Virus record (IMG/VR): IMGVR_UViG_3300028829_005056
Coordinates: 1 to 50,848 of that record
Length of the DNA stretch: 50,848 bases
Strand: one strand, 5' to 3'
Source: a virus
Part shown: in pieces, positions 14,521 through 23,342 of the stretch
How positions within the stretch are numbered: position 1 is the stretch's first letter
Layout of the letters: every line of letters starts with the position of its first letter
The notes under the pieces: model-generated
Database searches by the model: none
Told to the model about the DNA's origin: nothing
The model's input: only the letters and a program-made list of their open reading frames with translations
Position numbers and translations under genes: made by a program

Positions 14521-17370
14521 ATGGCAAAAAATAGTGTATTCGTAAGCCCAGGGGTTTATACCTCAGAAAATGACCTATCATACGTAACCCGTCAAGTTGG
14601 TGTTACAACATTAGGTTTAGTTGGTGAAACAAACAAAGGTCCAGCCTTCCAACCAATTTTTGTAAGTAATTATGATGAGTTCAAGAGCTTCTTTGGTGGA
14701 TTAAACGCTTCTAAGGTTAAGGACACTGGTGCTCCAGCATATGAATTACCTTACATAGCTAAATCATATTTATCACAATCAAATCAATTGTTTGTAACAA
14801 GAGTTCTAGGATTATCTGGATACGATGCTGGTTTAGCTTGGGCTATTACGCTTGATGCTGCATTGGATACGTCAACAACTGGTGTAACTACAACAGCAAC
14901 ATCTTATAACCCATTGATTTCATATACAGCAACAACTGCTGGTACTGTAACAAATTTAGTTTCTGCTGACCCAACAGTTCAAGCACTTATTGATACTGGT
15001 GATTTAGATGCACAATTAGCATTTCTTGGAACAGCAACAACTGGGACTACCGCAGATATTGCTGCAACATATTACAAAGACCCAGCGGGTGGTTGTAATT
15101 TTAGTGGTTCATCATTTAACCTTTATGTTGACTTTGTTGACAATACTGGTACAACATACTTCGGTACTGCAACTGGTGAAACAGTTACATATTCTGGTGC
15201 TTGTTATGCTGGGGTTGAAAATCAAATTGTGGCACTTCTTAGGTCTAGAGGTACTTACGATGGAGATGAAAATCTTAATTTCCAATTATCAGCAACTACT
15301 GATTTAGGTTTCGACCCATCAGTAATTACAGCTGAGGAAGCACCATTAGGTGACTTCACTCTTACTGCTAATTCAGTAACACAAGGTGCTGTGTCTTACT
15401 CATTATCTTTAGATAATACTAAGAAAAATTACCTTAAGAGAGTACTTGGATGTACTGCACAAGATAATGAAACTGCAATATTTGTAGAAGAATTATTCTT
15501 AGATATGTTCCAAGACCTTAATACTGCTGGTAAGATTAGAGGTGTTAATCAAACACTTGTTAATTATGCACAAGAATTTAATGACTATAAGGCTGAATTT
15601 TCTCCAGCGGTTACTCCGTGGGTTGTATCAGAACTTAGAGGTACAAACCTTCTTAAATTATTCAGACTTTGGACTATTTCAGATGGTAATTCAGCAAATA
15701 AAGAATTTAAAATATCAATAACTAATATTAAGCCAGACGATAAAGAGTTTGATGTTGTAATTAGAGCTTACGCTGATACTGACGTTAAGCCAGTTATACT
15801 TGAGAAGTACTCTAGATGTTCTATGAGTCCAACATCAAATAACTACATCGCTAAGAAGCTTGGTACTGTTGATGGGAACTTCCCAGCTAAGTCTAACTAC
15901 GTGTTAATTGAGCTTGAAGAAGAATCTGATACGAGTGATGCATTCCCAGCTGGTTTCATCGGTGTTCCAGTAAGAGATTATACTCTTAACGGTAATACAG
16001 ATGTAGTTTCACCAGACTTAGAATATAACACATCATATGGTGTATTTGAAAATAAACGTAAGATTTACTTAGGTCTTTCTAATACTGTTGGAATCGACCA
16101 AGATTTCTTTGACTATAAGGGTGTTCCTAACTCTGTTGAGCTTAATCAATGGACTGGTCTTACAAACGGTTTCCACATGGATATCGATGCGACTGGTGCA
16201 ACAATTGATAACGTAGAGATAGTGATTAATAATACAGGTGGTACTTACTCACCAGTCTTCCAATTCGACACAGGTAATGCTGAGTTTAGAACAGATTCTG
16301 GTATTGAAGGTACTGACTATGAAAAATTATATGCTAGAAAGTTCACATTTGCACCTTATGGTGGATTTGATGGATGGGATGTATACAGAACTAGAAGAAC
16401 AAACAAGGATAATTATTTAATTAATGGTTCTAAGGGTAACGCTGGTCTTACTAACGGTACATTTACAAATAGAGCATTGACTAACGGTGATACAGGTATT
16501 AACTCTGATTACTACGCATACCTTGAGGGTATTTGGACATTCAATAACCCAGAAGCTACAAACATCAATGTGTTTGCGACTCCAGGTATTGATGACTTCG
16601 ATAATACTAATTTAGTTGAGGAAGCAATTGAAATGGTTGAGCAAGATAGAGCAGATTCAATCTACATTATCACAACTCCAGATACTGATGCTTCGGGTGA
16701 TATATTAATACCAGAAGATGTTGTTAATGATTTAGATGGACAATTTGATAGTAATTATTCTGCAACATACTGGCCATGGATACAAATAAATGATGCTGAA
16801 AATAACCAGTACATTTGGGTTCCACCAACAAGAGACGTTGTTAGAAACATCGCACTTACAGATAACATCGCATTCCCATGGTTTGCAGTTGCTGGTGTAC
16901 AAAGAGGTGATGTTGATGCTGTTCAAGCTAGAATTAAGTTAACTCAAGCAATGAGAGATGACCTTTATGATGGTAGAATCAATCCAGTTACAACTTGGAC
17001 AAGTGAAGGTATTAAGATTTGGGGTAATAAAACACTTCAAGTTAGAGAATCTGCATTGGATAGACTTAATGTTAGAAGACTTTTATTACAAGCTAGAAAA
17101 CTTATTTCTGCTGTATCTATCAGACTTCTTTTCGAACAAAACGATGCAATCGTTAGAAACCAATTCTTAAGCTTGGTAAACCCAATCTTAGACAATATTA
17201 GGTCTGAGAGAGGTCTTACAGACTTTAGAGTGGTATTAGATGACGACCCAGAAGCAATTGATAGAAACGAACTTTGTGGTAGAGTATTTATTAAACCAAC
17301 AAGAGCGTTAGAATTCATTTGTGTAGAGTTTAACATAATGAGTACAGGTGCATCATTTGATGACATTTAA
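14521..17370 (+). CDS. gp18: Tail sheath protein (gp18-like)
   Basis: This is the contractile tail sheath. The N-terminus (VFVSPGVYTSENDLSY, then GVTTLGLVGETNKGPAFQP) and the C-terminus (NVRRLLLQARKLISAVSIRL, then ALEFICVEFN near the end) are the conserved handshake regions of myovirus sheaths. At 949 residues it is much longer than T4 gp18 (659), with extra beta-rich insertions around residues 110-330 and 480-650 that should form outer domains. I start it at the ATG at 14521 because MAKNSVFVSPG matches the family start and the leader is A-rich; an upstream in-frame non-ATG codon at 14479 falls inside the promoter motif. It is followed by the tail tube gene. Confidence 0.96.
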   Translation: MAKNSVFVSPGVYTSENDLSYVTRQVGVTTLGLVGETNKGPAFQPIFVSNYDEFKSFFGGLNASKVKDTGAPAYELPYIAKSYLSQSNQLFVTRVLGLSGYDAGLAWAITLDAALDTSTTGVTTTATSYNPLISYTATTAGTVTNLVSADPTVQALIDTGDLDAQLAFLGTATTGTTADIAATYYKDPAGGCNFSGSSFNLYVDFVDNTGTTYFGTATGETVTYSGACYAGVENQIVALLRSRGTYDGDENLNFQLSATTDLGFDPSVITAEEAPLGDFTLTANSVTQGAVSYSLSLDNTKKNYLKRVLGCTAQDNETAIFVEELFLDMFQDLNTAGKIRGVNQTLVNYAQEFNDYKAEFSPAVTPWVVSELRGTNLLKLFRLWTISDGNSANKEFKISITNIKPDDKEFDVVIRAYADTDVKPVILEKYSRCSMSPTSNNYIAKKLGTVDGNFPAKSNYVLIELEEESDTSDAFPAGFIGVPVRDYTLNGNTDVVSPDLEYNTSYGVFENKRKIYLGLSNTVGIDQDFFDYKGVPNSVELNQWTGLTNGFHMDIDATGATIDNVEIVINNTGGTYSPVFQFDTGNAEFRTDSGIEGTDYEKLYARKFTFAPYGGFDGWDVYRTRRTNKDNYLINGSKGNAGLTNGTFTNRALTNGDTGINSDYYAYLEGIWTFNNPEATNINVFATPGIDDFDNTNLVEEAIEMVEQDRADSIYIITTPDTDASGDILIPEDVVNDLDGQFDSNYSATYWPWIQINDAENNQYIWVPPTRDVVRNIALTDNIAFPWFAVAGVQRGDVDAVQARIKLTQAMRDDLYDGRINPVTTWTSEGIKIWGNKTLQVRESALDRLNVRRLLLQARKLISAVSIRLLFEQNDAIVRNQFLSLVNPILDNIRSERGLTDFRVVLDDDPEAIDRNELCGRVFIKPTRALEFICVEFNIMSTGASFDDI

Positions 17371-17401
17371 TAAATAAAATTTACAAAAATACAAGTAGAG
17401 A

Positions 17402-17409
17402 GTATTTAT
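17402..17409 (+). promoter_or_regulatory. RTATTTAT motif before the tail tube gene
   Basis: GTATTTAT, then TATTAAATAAAAAG, 36 nt before the ATG at 17446. The tube protein is needed in high copy, so a separate promoter for it is plausible. Confidence 0.5.
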
Positions 17410-17445
17410 TATTAAATAAAAAGAATTTAAAAAACAAAAAATATT

Positions 17446-17934
17446 ATGGCTGATTTATTAATGAAAATGCCCGTTCCTTACGAACCAAAGAAAAAGAACA
17501 GGTGGCTCCTAAGATTCCCAGCGGATTTAGGTATTCAAGAATGGTGGTTAGCGTCTGCATCAAGACCGTCTATCGAACAAGAGGAAGTGGAAATCCCTTT
17601 CTTAAACACATCAACTTGGGTAATTGGTAGATTCAAGTGGAGTTCAATTGACGTTACGTTTAGAGACCCGATTGGACCTTCTGCTGCACAAGCTATCATG
17701 GAATGGGTAAGACTTCATTCTGAATCAATTACAGGTAGACAAGGTTATGCGGCTGGTTACAAGAAGGACGTAGAACTTGAAATGCTTGACCCAACAGGTG
17801 TTGTTATTGAGAAGTGGGTACTTCAAGGTACAATGCTTACAAATGTTGGATTCGGTGAGCTTTCAATGGATGATGATTCTATTGCTGATATCACTGCAAC
17901 AATGAGATTTGATAGAGCAATTTTATTATTCTAA
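17446..17934 (+). CDS. gp19: Tail tube protein (gp19-like)
   Basis: A 162-residue tail tube protein, almost the same length as T4 gp19 (163). Recognisable segments are NRWLLRFPADLGIQEWWLAS near the N-terminus, FRDPIGPSAAQAIMEWVRLH in the middle and DDSIADITATMRFDRA at the end, forming the two-sheet tube fold. Hexamers stack inside the sheath to form the DNA channel. It stands directly after the sheath gene, as in T4, with its own promoter motif before and a strong terminator after, suggesting a monocistronic high-level transcript. Confidence 0.95.
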   Translation: MADLLMKMPVPYEPKKKNRWLLRFPADLGIQEWWLASASRPSIEQEEVEIPFLNTSTWVIGRFKWSSIDVTFRDPIGPSAAQAIMEWVRLHSESITGRQGYAAGYKKDVELEMLDPTGVVIEKWVLQGTMLTNVGFGELSMDDDSIADITATMRFDRAILLF

Positions 17935-17957
17935 TAAACTTTAAATTTATATTTTAA

Positions 17958-17987
17958 AAAGACTACATGAAAGTGTGGTCTTTTTTT
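17958..17987 (+). terminator. Rho-independent terminator after the tail tube gene
   Basis: Arms AAAGACTACA (17958-17967) and TGTGGTCTTT (17974-17983) pair with one G-T wobble around the loop TGAAAG, and a T-run follows (seven T from 17981). Confidence 0.85.
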
Positions 17988-18012
17988 GTTTTTATAAAAA
18001 CTTTACTATAGA

Positions 18013-18020
18013 GTATTTAT
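18013..18020 (+). promoter_or_regulatory. RTATTTAT motif before the gp26-like gene
   Basis: GTATTTAT then TAGTACATTAATA, 32 nt before the ATG at 18053 and directly after the tail tube terminator. Confidence 0.5.
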
Positions 18021-18052
18021 TAGTACATTAATAATATTAAATGTTTTAAATT

Positions 18053-19345
18053 ATGGACAAACAAAAACCACAAGTTTTCCCAACTAAGGAACAGCTAGAT
18101 ATAGCGAATGCAGTTGGAACACAATTAGCTACTAATGCAGAACAAGGAGTGGATGACCCAATTGGTAATTCTAATCAAGTGTCTGATGGAGAAACAGCTG
18201 CGGCTGATGAAATGAGACGTAGAACCCAAGAACAAATAAAACTTAGGGCACATGCTGATAAAGCAACACAAATTAATAAAGATGCTGGAATTGAAGCTAG
18301 AGAAGCGTTGATGGAAGAAATGGGTGTTGTAAACCCAAATACTCCGACAGATGCTCCGACAAATCAACCTCAAATAGCACCAGTAGATATTCAAGAAGCA
18401 CAAGAAGGTGCTATGTCATATGAAGACATCGTTAAATTCCAACAATACTTGAAAAATATTGATGATAAGAGAGCGGCAAATCCAGAACCACCAAGTATAC
18501 CGCCAGTGGTTCCACCTACTCCACCATCAAATACTAATTATGGTACACCTACACCACCACCTACACCACCAGTAGATGATGTGTATATCCAACAATTAAG
18601 CGAACCAAACCTAAATGCTGCGTTTGACGTTATTCCTTTACCTTCTGAGGGTAAGTTATACCCAAATAAGAGAAAGACCATTAAAGTGGCTTATATGACC
18701 ACTGCGGATGAAAATATACTTACATCACCAAACTTATTAAACAGTGGTAGATTCTTAGAGGTTCTAATGAATAGAAAGATGTTAGATACTGATATTAGAT
18801 ATAGAGATTTAGTTGAGGGTGATAGAGATGCTATTATGCTTTGGCTTAGAGCAACTGGTTATGGAAATATGTACCCAATTACCGTTAGTGGTAAAAATGG
18901 GGAGCCTTTTGATACTGAGATTGACCTTAATGAAATGAAAACAATAAATCTTAATATTGAACCAGATAAAAATGGTTATTTTGATTTTACCTTACCAACA
19001 ACACAAACACCAATTAAGTTTAAATTACTAACAGTTGGTGATAATGAGGAAATTGAAAATAAGGTAGAGTATGAGGTGGAAACACTTAAATTACCAATAG
19101 ATAATACATCGTTATATGTACTTGAAAAACAAATAGTTTCTATAAATGGTGATACCAACCCAGAGACAATTACAAACTTCACAAAGAATATGAGGTTATT
19201 AGATAAAACTAAATTAACGGAATATATAAATTCGATAACTTGTGGAATTGACATGTCAATCACGGTTGGGACCCCTGGAGGTGGGTCCCTCGACACGTTT
19301 CTTCCTATTAACCTCAAGTTTTTTTGGCCTAACATCCAGTTATAA
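18053..19345 (+). CDS. gp26-like baseplate/tail assembly protein, zero-frame product
   Basis: A 430-residue protein. Residues 1-180 are low-complexity and probably disordered, with a Pro-rich linker (PSIPPVVPPTPPSN). Residues about 185-430 look like the T4 gp26/gp51 baseplate family: FDVIPLPSEGKLYPNKRK, MTTADENIL, RYRDLVEGDRDAIMLWLRAT, then the Cys-containing INSITCGID and a final LPINLKFFWPN. It lies between tail tube and tape measure genes, the place where tail assembly chaperones with programmed frameshifts usually sit. The frame stops at 19343-19345 soon after FFWPN, while the +1 frame continues with a plausible C-terminal domain (see the next entry). The family call is from motif recall. 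Confidence 0.65.
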   Translation: MDKQKPQVFPTKEQLDIANAVGTQLATNAEQGVDDPIGNSNQVSDGETAAADEMRRRTQEQIKLRAHADKATQINKDAGIEAREALMEEMGVVNPNTPTDAPTNQPQIAPVDIQEAQEGAMSYEDIVKFQQYLKNIDDKRAANPEPPSIPPVVPPTPPSNTNYGTPTPPPTPPVDDVYIQQLSEPNLNAAFDVIPLPSEGKLYPNKRKTIKVAYMTTADENILTSPNLLNSGRFLEVLMNRKMLDTDIRYRDLVEGDRDAIMLWLRATGYGNMYPITVSGKNGEPFDTEIDLNEMKTINLNIEPDKNGYFDFTLPTTQTPIKFKLLTVGDNEEIENKVEYEVETLKLPIDNTSLYVLEKQIVSINGDTNPETITNFTKNMRLLDKTKLTEYINSITCGIDMSITVGTPGGGSLDTFLPINLKFFWPNIQL

Positions 19346-19595
19346 GGTCCCATTGTTGGATGAGATTTATCTATGTATGAGACACTTAAAGCTCCCATAC
19401 AGTGATGTTTTAAACATACCAACATATGAAAGAAGGTATTTTTTGACTTCATTTATCAATGAAAATCAAAAGAGACAAGAACAAATGGAAGAACAAAATT
19501 CCACTACCAGTAATGGTAATGGAAAGAGAACTACTAAAGTTAGTGGTCAACAATTAAAAACTAAATTACAAAACGGAGATATTCCTAACCATTAA
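19242..19595 (+). CDS. +1-frame extension of the gp26-like gene (frameshift product)
   Basis: The open frame runs from 19239, after a cluster of in-frame stops ending at 19238, to TAA at 19593-19595. Only its part after about 19341 looks like protein: LLDEIYLCMRHLKLPYSDVL, then NIPTYERRYFLTSF, a Gln/Glu tail and a Lys/Thr-rich end. The Leu-rich helix plus PTYERRYF resembles the second half of phage tail assembly chaperones. The only starts are a GTG at 19242, inside the region where the zero frame is clearly coding, and an internal ATG that would drop the DEIYLC helix. A +1 (or -2) shift near the zero-frame stop would give a fusion of about 513 residues. A one-base indel in the genome or the sequence would look the same. 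Confidence 0.6.
   Translation: MELTCQSRLGPLEVGPSTRFFLLTSSFFGLTSSYKVPLLDEIYLCMRHLKLPYSDVLNIPTYERRYFLTSFINENQKRQEQMEEQNSTTSNGNGKRTTKVSGQQLKTKLQNGDIPNH
19268..19289 (+). promoter_or_regulatory. GC-rich hairpin with SD-like loop inside the overlap
   Basis: GGGACCC (19268-19274) pairs perfectly with GGGTCCC (19283-19289) around the loop CTGGAGGT, which with the next base holds GGAGGTG, a strong Shine-Dalgarno-like string. Such GC-rich structure is exceptional in this AT-rich window. It may stimulate recoding downstream; a T7 run follows at 19319-19325. Confidence 0.55.
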
Positions 19596-19612
19596 AAGGT
19601 TGGGAATTTTCC
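19581..19612 (+). terminator. Terminator overlapping the end of the frameshift extension
   Basis: Arms ATTCCTAACC (19581-19590) and GGTTGGGAAT (19598-19607) pair with one wobble around a 7-base loop that contains the TAA stop, followed by TTTTCC. The T-run is short. Confidence 0.6.
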
Positions 19613-19622
19613 TTTGTGGTAG

Positions 19623-19630
19623 GTATTTAT
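19623..19630 (+). promoter_or_regulatory. RTATTTAT motif before the 19647 gene
   Basis: GTATTTAT then ATATAAACC, 16 nt before the ATG at 19647, just after a terminator hairpin. Confidence 0.5.
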
Positions 19631-19646
19631 ATATAAACCAATTATA

Positions 19647-20591
19647 ATGAGAATAAAGTTAACGGAAGGACAGTACGAATTGTTAAGAATGATTAATGAA
19701 GTTGTTAGTGGATTTAGTGGTGCTGTTGAAAAGGGTGGTTATGTTGCTGTATCATATATGTTAGGGGAGAAAGAAGAGGTAAATATTCTTAAAATTACAA
19801 ATATTTATGGTAATGGTCAATTTATTGAAGGGTCAAATAAAAATGGTGTGTTTTTATTTGATTTATCTTCTGCATTTTCTAAAACAGATAATACGTTTAC
19901 GGGTCTTAAAGATGGTAAGTATATACCACCACAAAAGAATGAGGAAGGAAAGATAATCTCAGCACCACAAATATCTGGTGGTTCTAAGATGAAAAAATTA
20001 GTTGATACTGTCTTGTCAGATAAAGGTGAAGAATTTGCAAATACTGATAATGATGTTAGTAGTGACGTTGAAGGGAAGACTGATTCTGAAAAAGAAAAAG
20101 AACAAGAAATTCGTAAGAAAGAGATTATGAAAATGGCAATGGCTGACCCAACAATTAGAAAGATGATGTATTATCAACCTTCTTTATTAGGTGGGTTGAT
20201 TAAAATTGGTAAGGCTAAGGGTATTGCTGTTGTTAATAATATTATCAACAAATATGGTGATGGAGATAGTGAAAAGGCTAAGAAGACTAGTAAAGAATTC
20301 TTAAAGAATAAATATTATGAATTTGAAACAGTAAAACCAGTAAGCGTTACGCATGGTCTTAAAGATTTTAAATTGGACGCTGGTGTGTCTTATAGACCAC
20401 AATTTGATGGTGAAAAATTTAATGGTACTATCAAGGGTTTACCAATTTCTTATTCAATTAAACTCAAAAAAAAGCAAGACAATGGTACTTATAAAGCAGT
20501 ACTAGAGGTGAAGTTTAAAGAAACTGGTAGAAATACTCCAGATAGAATTGAAACCAAAAAAGAAGATATTATAGTTAAATTTAATAAATAA
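19647..20591 (+). CDS. Unknown protein upstream of the tape measure
   Basis: A 314-residue protein I cannot assign. It starts MRIKLTEGQYELLRMINEVV, a short amphipathic helix preceded by a K-L-T-E motif. Residues about 25-70 form beta strands. Residues 125-160 are a charged helix with Glu/Lys repeats, and residues about 240-314 form a beta domain (FNGTIKGLPISYSIKLKKK). The gene is two bases from the tape measure start, so the two are surely co-transcribed. A tail hub or assembly function is suggested by position only. Confidence 0.55.
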   Translation: MRIKLTEGQYELLRMINEVVSGFSGAVEKGGYVAVSYMLGEKEEVNILKITNIYGNGQFIEGSNKNGVFLFDLSSAFSKTDNTFTGLKDGKYIPPQKNEEGKIISAPQISGGSKMKKLVDTVLSDKGEEFANTDNDVSSDVEGKTDSEKEKEQEIRKKEIMKMAMADPTIRKMMYYQPSLLGGLIKIGKAKGIAVVNNIINKYGDGDSEKAKKTSKEFLKNKYYEFETVKPVSVTHGLKDFKLDAGVSYRPQFDGEKFNGTIKGLPISYSIKLKKKQDNGTYKAVLEVKFKETGRNTPDRIETKKEDIIVKFNK

Positions 20592-20593
20592 TT

Positions 20594-23125
20594 ATGGCGT
20601 TTAATAAAAAGGACCTTGATGAAATCCGTAAAAGTTTAGAAGCTAATGGGAAGTTACAGGAGAAAATTAGTTCTTCTGCGGAAGCATATGCTAAACATTT
20701 GAAGGAAATTGCAGAGATTCAATCAAATATTAAACACATAACTCAACAACAAGCAATTCTTAAAGAGGAAGAGATTACTAATACTAATCAATTAAGAAAA
20801 CTTTTAAAGGATAGGAAAAAAGGTACTGAGGAAGAAATTAAGAATAGAAAGAAAGAAATCACTTTATTACTTAAACGAAGGACATTATTAAGGGAAACTA
20901 TTGCTTATGCTGATGATGCTCTTAGGATAGCTAAGGAAACCAATGATGAATACATAGAGGCAGCGCAAAATGTTAACAAAATTAACATGGGTCTTAAAGC
21001 TGGTGGTGCTTTAATGTCTAAGATGGGTGGTCTTATAAGTAAGGGGTTTGGTAAATTAAGAAACTCTGGTATATTCGAAATGGATAAAGCCATTAGAATG
21101 GCTGGTGTTGAAATGGGAATTGTTTCATCAACTGGTAAAGGTTTAGGACAAACTCTTCAAAATGCATCTGAACAAACCTTAATGATGGGTCTTGGTGTTA
21201 AAGATTTAGCTAAAATGCAAGCTTCTTATTCAACTGAATTGGGTAGAAGTGTTCAATTATCTAAAGAAGGTCTTGTTGCTATGGGTGAAATTGCTAACGG
21301 AACAATGTTAGGAACAGATGGGGCTGCCGCTCTTGTTGCTGAAATGGATAGATTTAACGTGTCTGCGGTTGGTTCTAGAGATATTATAGAGGAAACTGTT
21401 AATATGTCATCTAGGATGGGTGTAAACTCAACCAAGGTCCTTAAAACACTTCAAAACAATCTTAAAATGGCTAATAAGTATCACTTCAAGGGTGGTATTC
21501 AAGGTATGGCTAGAATGGCTGCTTCGGCTGCTAAGTTAAATATCGACATGGGTTCTATGGCTGGTATGGCTGAGGAATTATTTAATATTGAGGGGGCTGT
21601 TGAAATGTCAGCGAAACTTAATACAATGGGTGGTGAATGGGCTAAATTAGGTGACCCAATGAAACTTATGTATCAAGCTAGAAATGATATGGAAGGTCTT
21701 CAAGATAGTGTTGCTAATGCAACCGCTGGAATGGCAGATTTCAATAAAGAAACGGGTGAATTTTCATTTAGTGGTCTTGAATTACATAGAATGAAGGAGC
21801 TTTCAAAAATTACTGGTATATCAGCTGATGACATGGCTGAAATGGCTAAGAGTAAGGCTAAATTTGCTAAGATTGATTCTCAATTAGGTTCTGGTGTTAC
21901 TGATGACATGAAAGAATTCATTGAAAGTACAGCAACATTCAATAAGAAATCTGGAGAATTTGAAATTAAATTAAGTGGTCAAGATAAAGCAATCCCTATT
22001 GATGAACTTAATGCTAGTCACGAAAAAATGATATTAGCAAATTCAAAACACCTTAAAGAAAGAGCCGAAGAAAGTCAAACTTTCGATGAAACTTTAGGTT
22101 CTATTATAGAAGAAGCTAAAATGTTACTTTTACCAGTATTAGAAGGATTAAATGACTCATTACCAGCCATAAGAAAAATGATTGGTAATTTAATGGATAG
22201 TGGAATTGCTGATACATTGAAATCGGCAGCTAAGAGTGTTGGTAAGGTTGTAGGGAAAGCTATTTCTTTCTTAGCATCATTCCCTAAGATGTTAGGTGGA
22301 AGTCTTGTTGCTGTATTAGGTGGTGCTTTACTTTGGAATGTTGGTAAATGGATAATGAATGGAATGATGTTAGCTAAAGGATTTAATATGTCTGCTGGTG
22401 TAGGTGGTGTTGGAGGTAAAGGTGGTTTAGGTGGTGCTGGTGGTATTGGTAGTAAAACAGCAAGAAATACTATGAGAGGAAAGGGTCTTTCTGGTAAGAT
22501 GGGTAAATTTGGTAAAGGTATGGCTGGTAAAGGTATGGGTATGGGTGCTGCTGGTATGGTTGGTGGTATGGTATTGGACTACGGTAGAGGTGAGATGGAC
22601 AATCCAGATAGTGATATGGGTAAAGCAATGGGAGTTGCTAGTGGTGCCTTATCTGGTGCTGGTACAGGTGCTATGATTGGTAGTGTTATACCTGTTGTTG
22701 GTACTGCTGTTGGTGCTATAATTGGTGGACTTGTTGGAGGTATATCTAGTGCTGTTGAGGAATATGGTGGAGATACCAAAGGTGCTGGTCTTGGTAAGAT
22801 GGGTGCTAGTAATGCTATTAATGATGGTATACTTGCTGATGGTAAGGTTACACCTATTGATAGTAAGGATAAAGTATTTGAGATTAGTAAACCAGGTGGG
22901 GCTTATGATAAGGCTGCGAATGCTGGACCAGGTACTGCTAACAGTGGTGGTTCATCAAAAATACACATATCATTTGATGATATTACAGTTAAATCTGATG
23001 GTGATGTTGGGAAAATTGATTTAGATGGTGATAGTGCATTTATAAGAGAATTAGCTACTAAAATCAAGGAATCCCTTAATATGTCTGCGAATGGTGGTGT
23101 TTTAAATCCTAATCCTTCAACATAA
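20594..23125 (+). CDS. Tail tape measure protein
   Basis: An 843-residue protein with the composition and position of a tape measure. Residues 1-120 are a long charged coiled coil (HITQQQAILKEEEITNTNQL, KEITLLLKRR). Residues about 140-560 are Ala/Met/Gly-rich helices with repeated MA and MG pairs. Residues about 590-650 are Gly/Lys-rich, and residues about 682-722 are a hydrophobic glycine-zipper stretch (GAMIGSVIPVVGTAVGAIIG). A Gly/Ser-rich tail closes it. It lies downstream of the tube and frameshift genes. The tape measure sets tail length and, in many phages, forms the channel for DNA in the host membrane, which the glycine-zipper part would suit. Confidence 0.8.
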   Translation: MAFNKKDLDEIRKSLEANGKLQEKISSSAEAYAKHLKEIAEIQSNIKHITQQQAILKEEEITNTNQLRKLLKDRKKGTEEEIKNRKKEITLLLKRRTLLRETIAYADDALRIAKETNDEYIEAAQNVNKINMGLKAGGALMSKMGGLISKGFGKLRNSGIFEMDKAIRMAGVEMGIVSSTGKGLGQTLQNASEQTLMMGLGVKDLAKMQASYSTELGRSVQLSKEGLVAMGEIANGTMLGTDGAAALVAEMDRFNVSAVGSRDIIEETVNMSSRMGVNSTKVLKTLQNNLKMANKYHFKGGIQGMARMAASAAKLNIDMGSMAGMAEELFNIEGAVEMSAKLNTMGGEWAKLGDPMKLMYQARNDMEGLQDSVANATAGMADFNKETGEFSFSGLELHRMKELSKITGISADDMAEMAKSKAKFAKIDSQLGSGVTDDMKEFIESTATFNKKSGEFEIKLSGQDKAIPIDELNASHEKMILANSKHLKERAEESQTFDETLGSIIEEAKMLLLPVLEGLNDSLPAIRKMIGNLMDSGIADTLKSAAKSVGKVVGKAISFLASFPKMLGGSLVAVLGGALLWNVGKWIMNGMMLAKGFNMSAGVGGVGGKGGLGGAGGIGSKTARNTMRGKGLSGKMGKFGKGMAGKGMGMGAAGMVGGMVLDYGRGEMDNPDSDMGKAMGVASGALSGAGTGAMIGSVIPVVGTAVGAIIGGLVGGISSAVEEYGGDTKGAGLGKMGASNAINDGILADGKVTPIDSKDKVFEISKPGGAYDKAANAGPGTANSGGSSKIHISFDDITVKSDGDVGKIDLDGDSAFIRELATKIKESLNMSANGGVLNPNPST

Positions 23126-23268
23126 AAACAATAAAAATTAAAAAATAATTTACAATATACTTGACTTTGTCAAATAAAAGTAGTTTTTTTGTATATAATA
23201 TATATATTAGTATTAATATTTATTAATTAATATTAAGTATAAAGTATAGTACTACGTAGTATAGTATA

Positions 23269-23295
23269 AAGAGGATAATTATAGTTTATCCTTTT
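23269..23295 (+). terminator. Hairpin with T-run, probable terminator
   Basis: Arms AAGAGGATAA (23269-23278) and TTATCCTTTT (23286-23295) with loop TTATAGT, all paired except one G-T position, ending in four T. It would end tape measure operon transcripts or a short RNA from the gap. Confidence 0.55.
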
Positions 23296-23342
23296 CAAAT
23301 TAAAATTCAAACCTTTATTTTAGATAATTTTCAGTTACTGTT

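Noticed and set aside
19242-19244. GTG as an independent start for the +1-frame tail ORF
   Set aside because: It lies where the zero frame is clearly coding, and the first 30 residues it would add do not look like protein. A frameshift fits better.
18976-19452. 158-residue minus-strand open frame across the frameshift overlap
   Set aside because: Antisense to two plus-strand frames with better coding character, and it has no recognisable domain.
23161-23200. Sigma70-type promoter TTGACT with TATAAT
   Set aside because: The distance between the two elements is far more than 17 bp, and the host does not use that consensus. A host-type reading is only weak.
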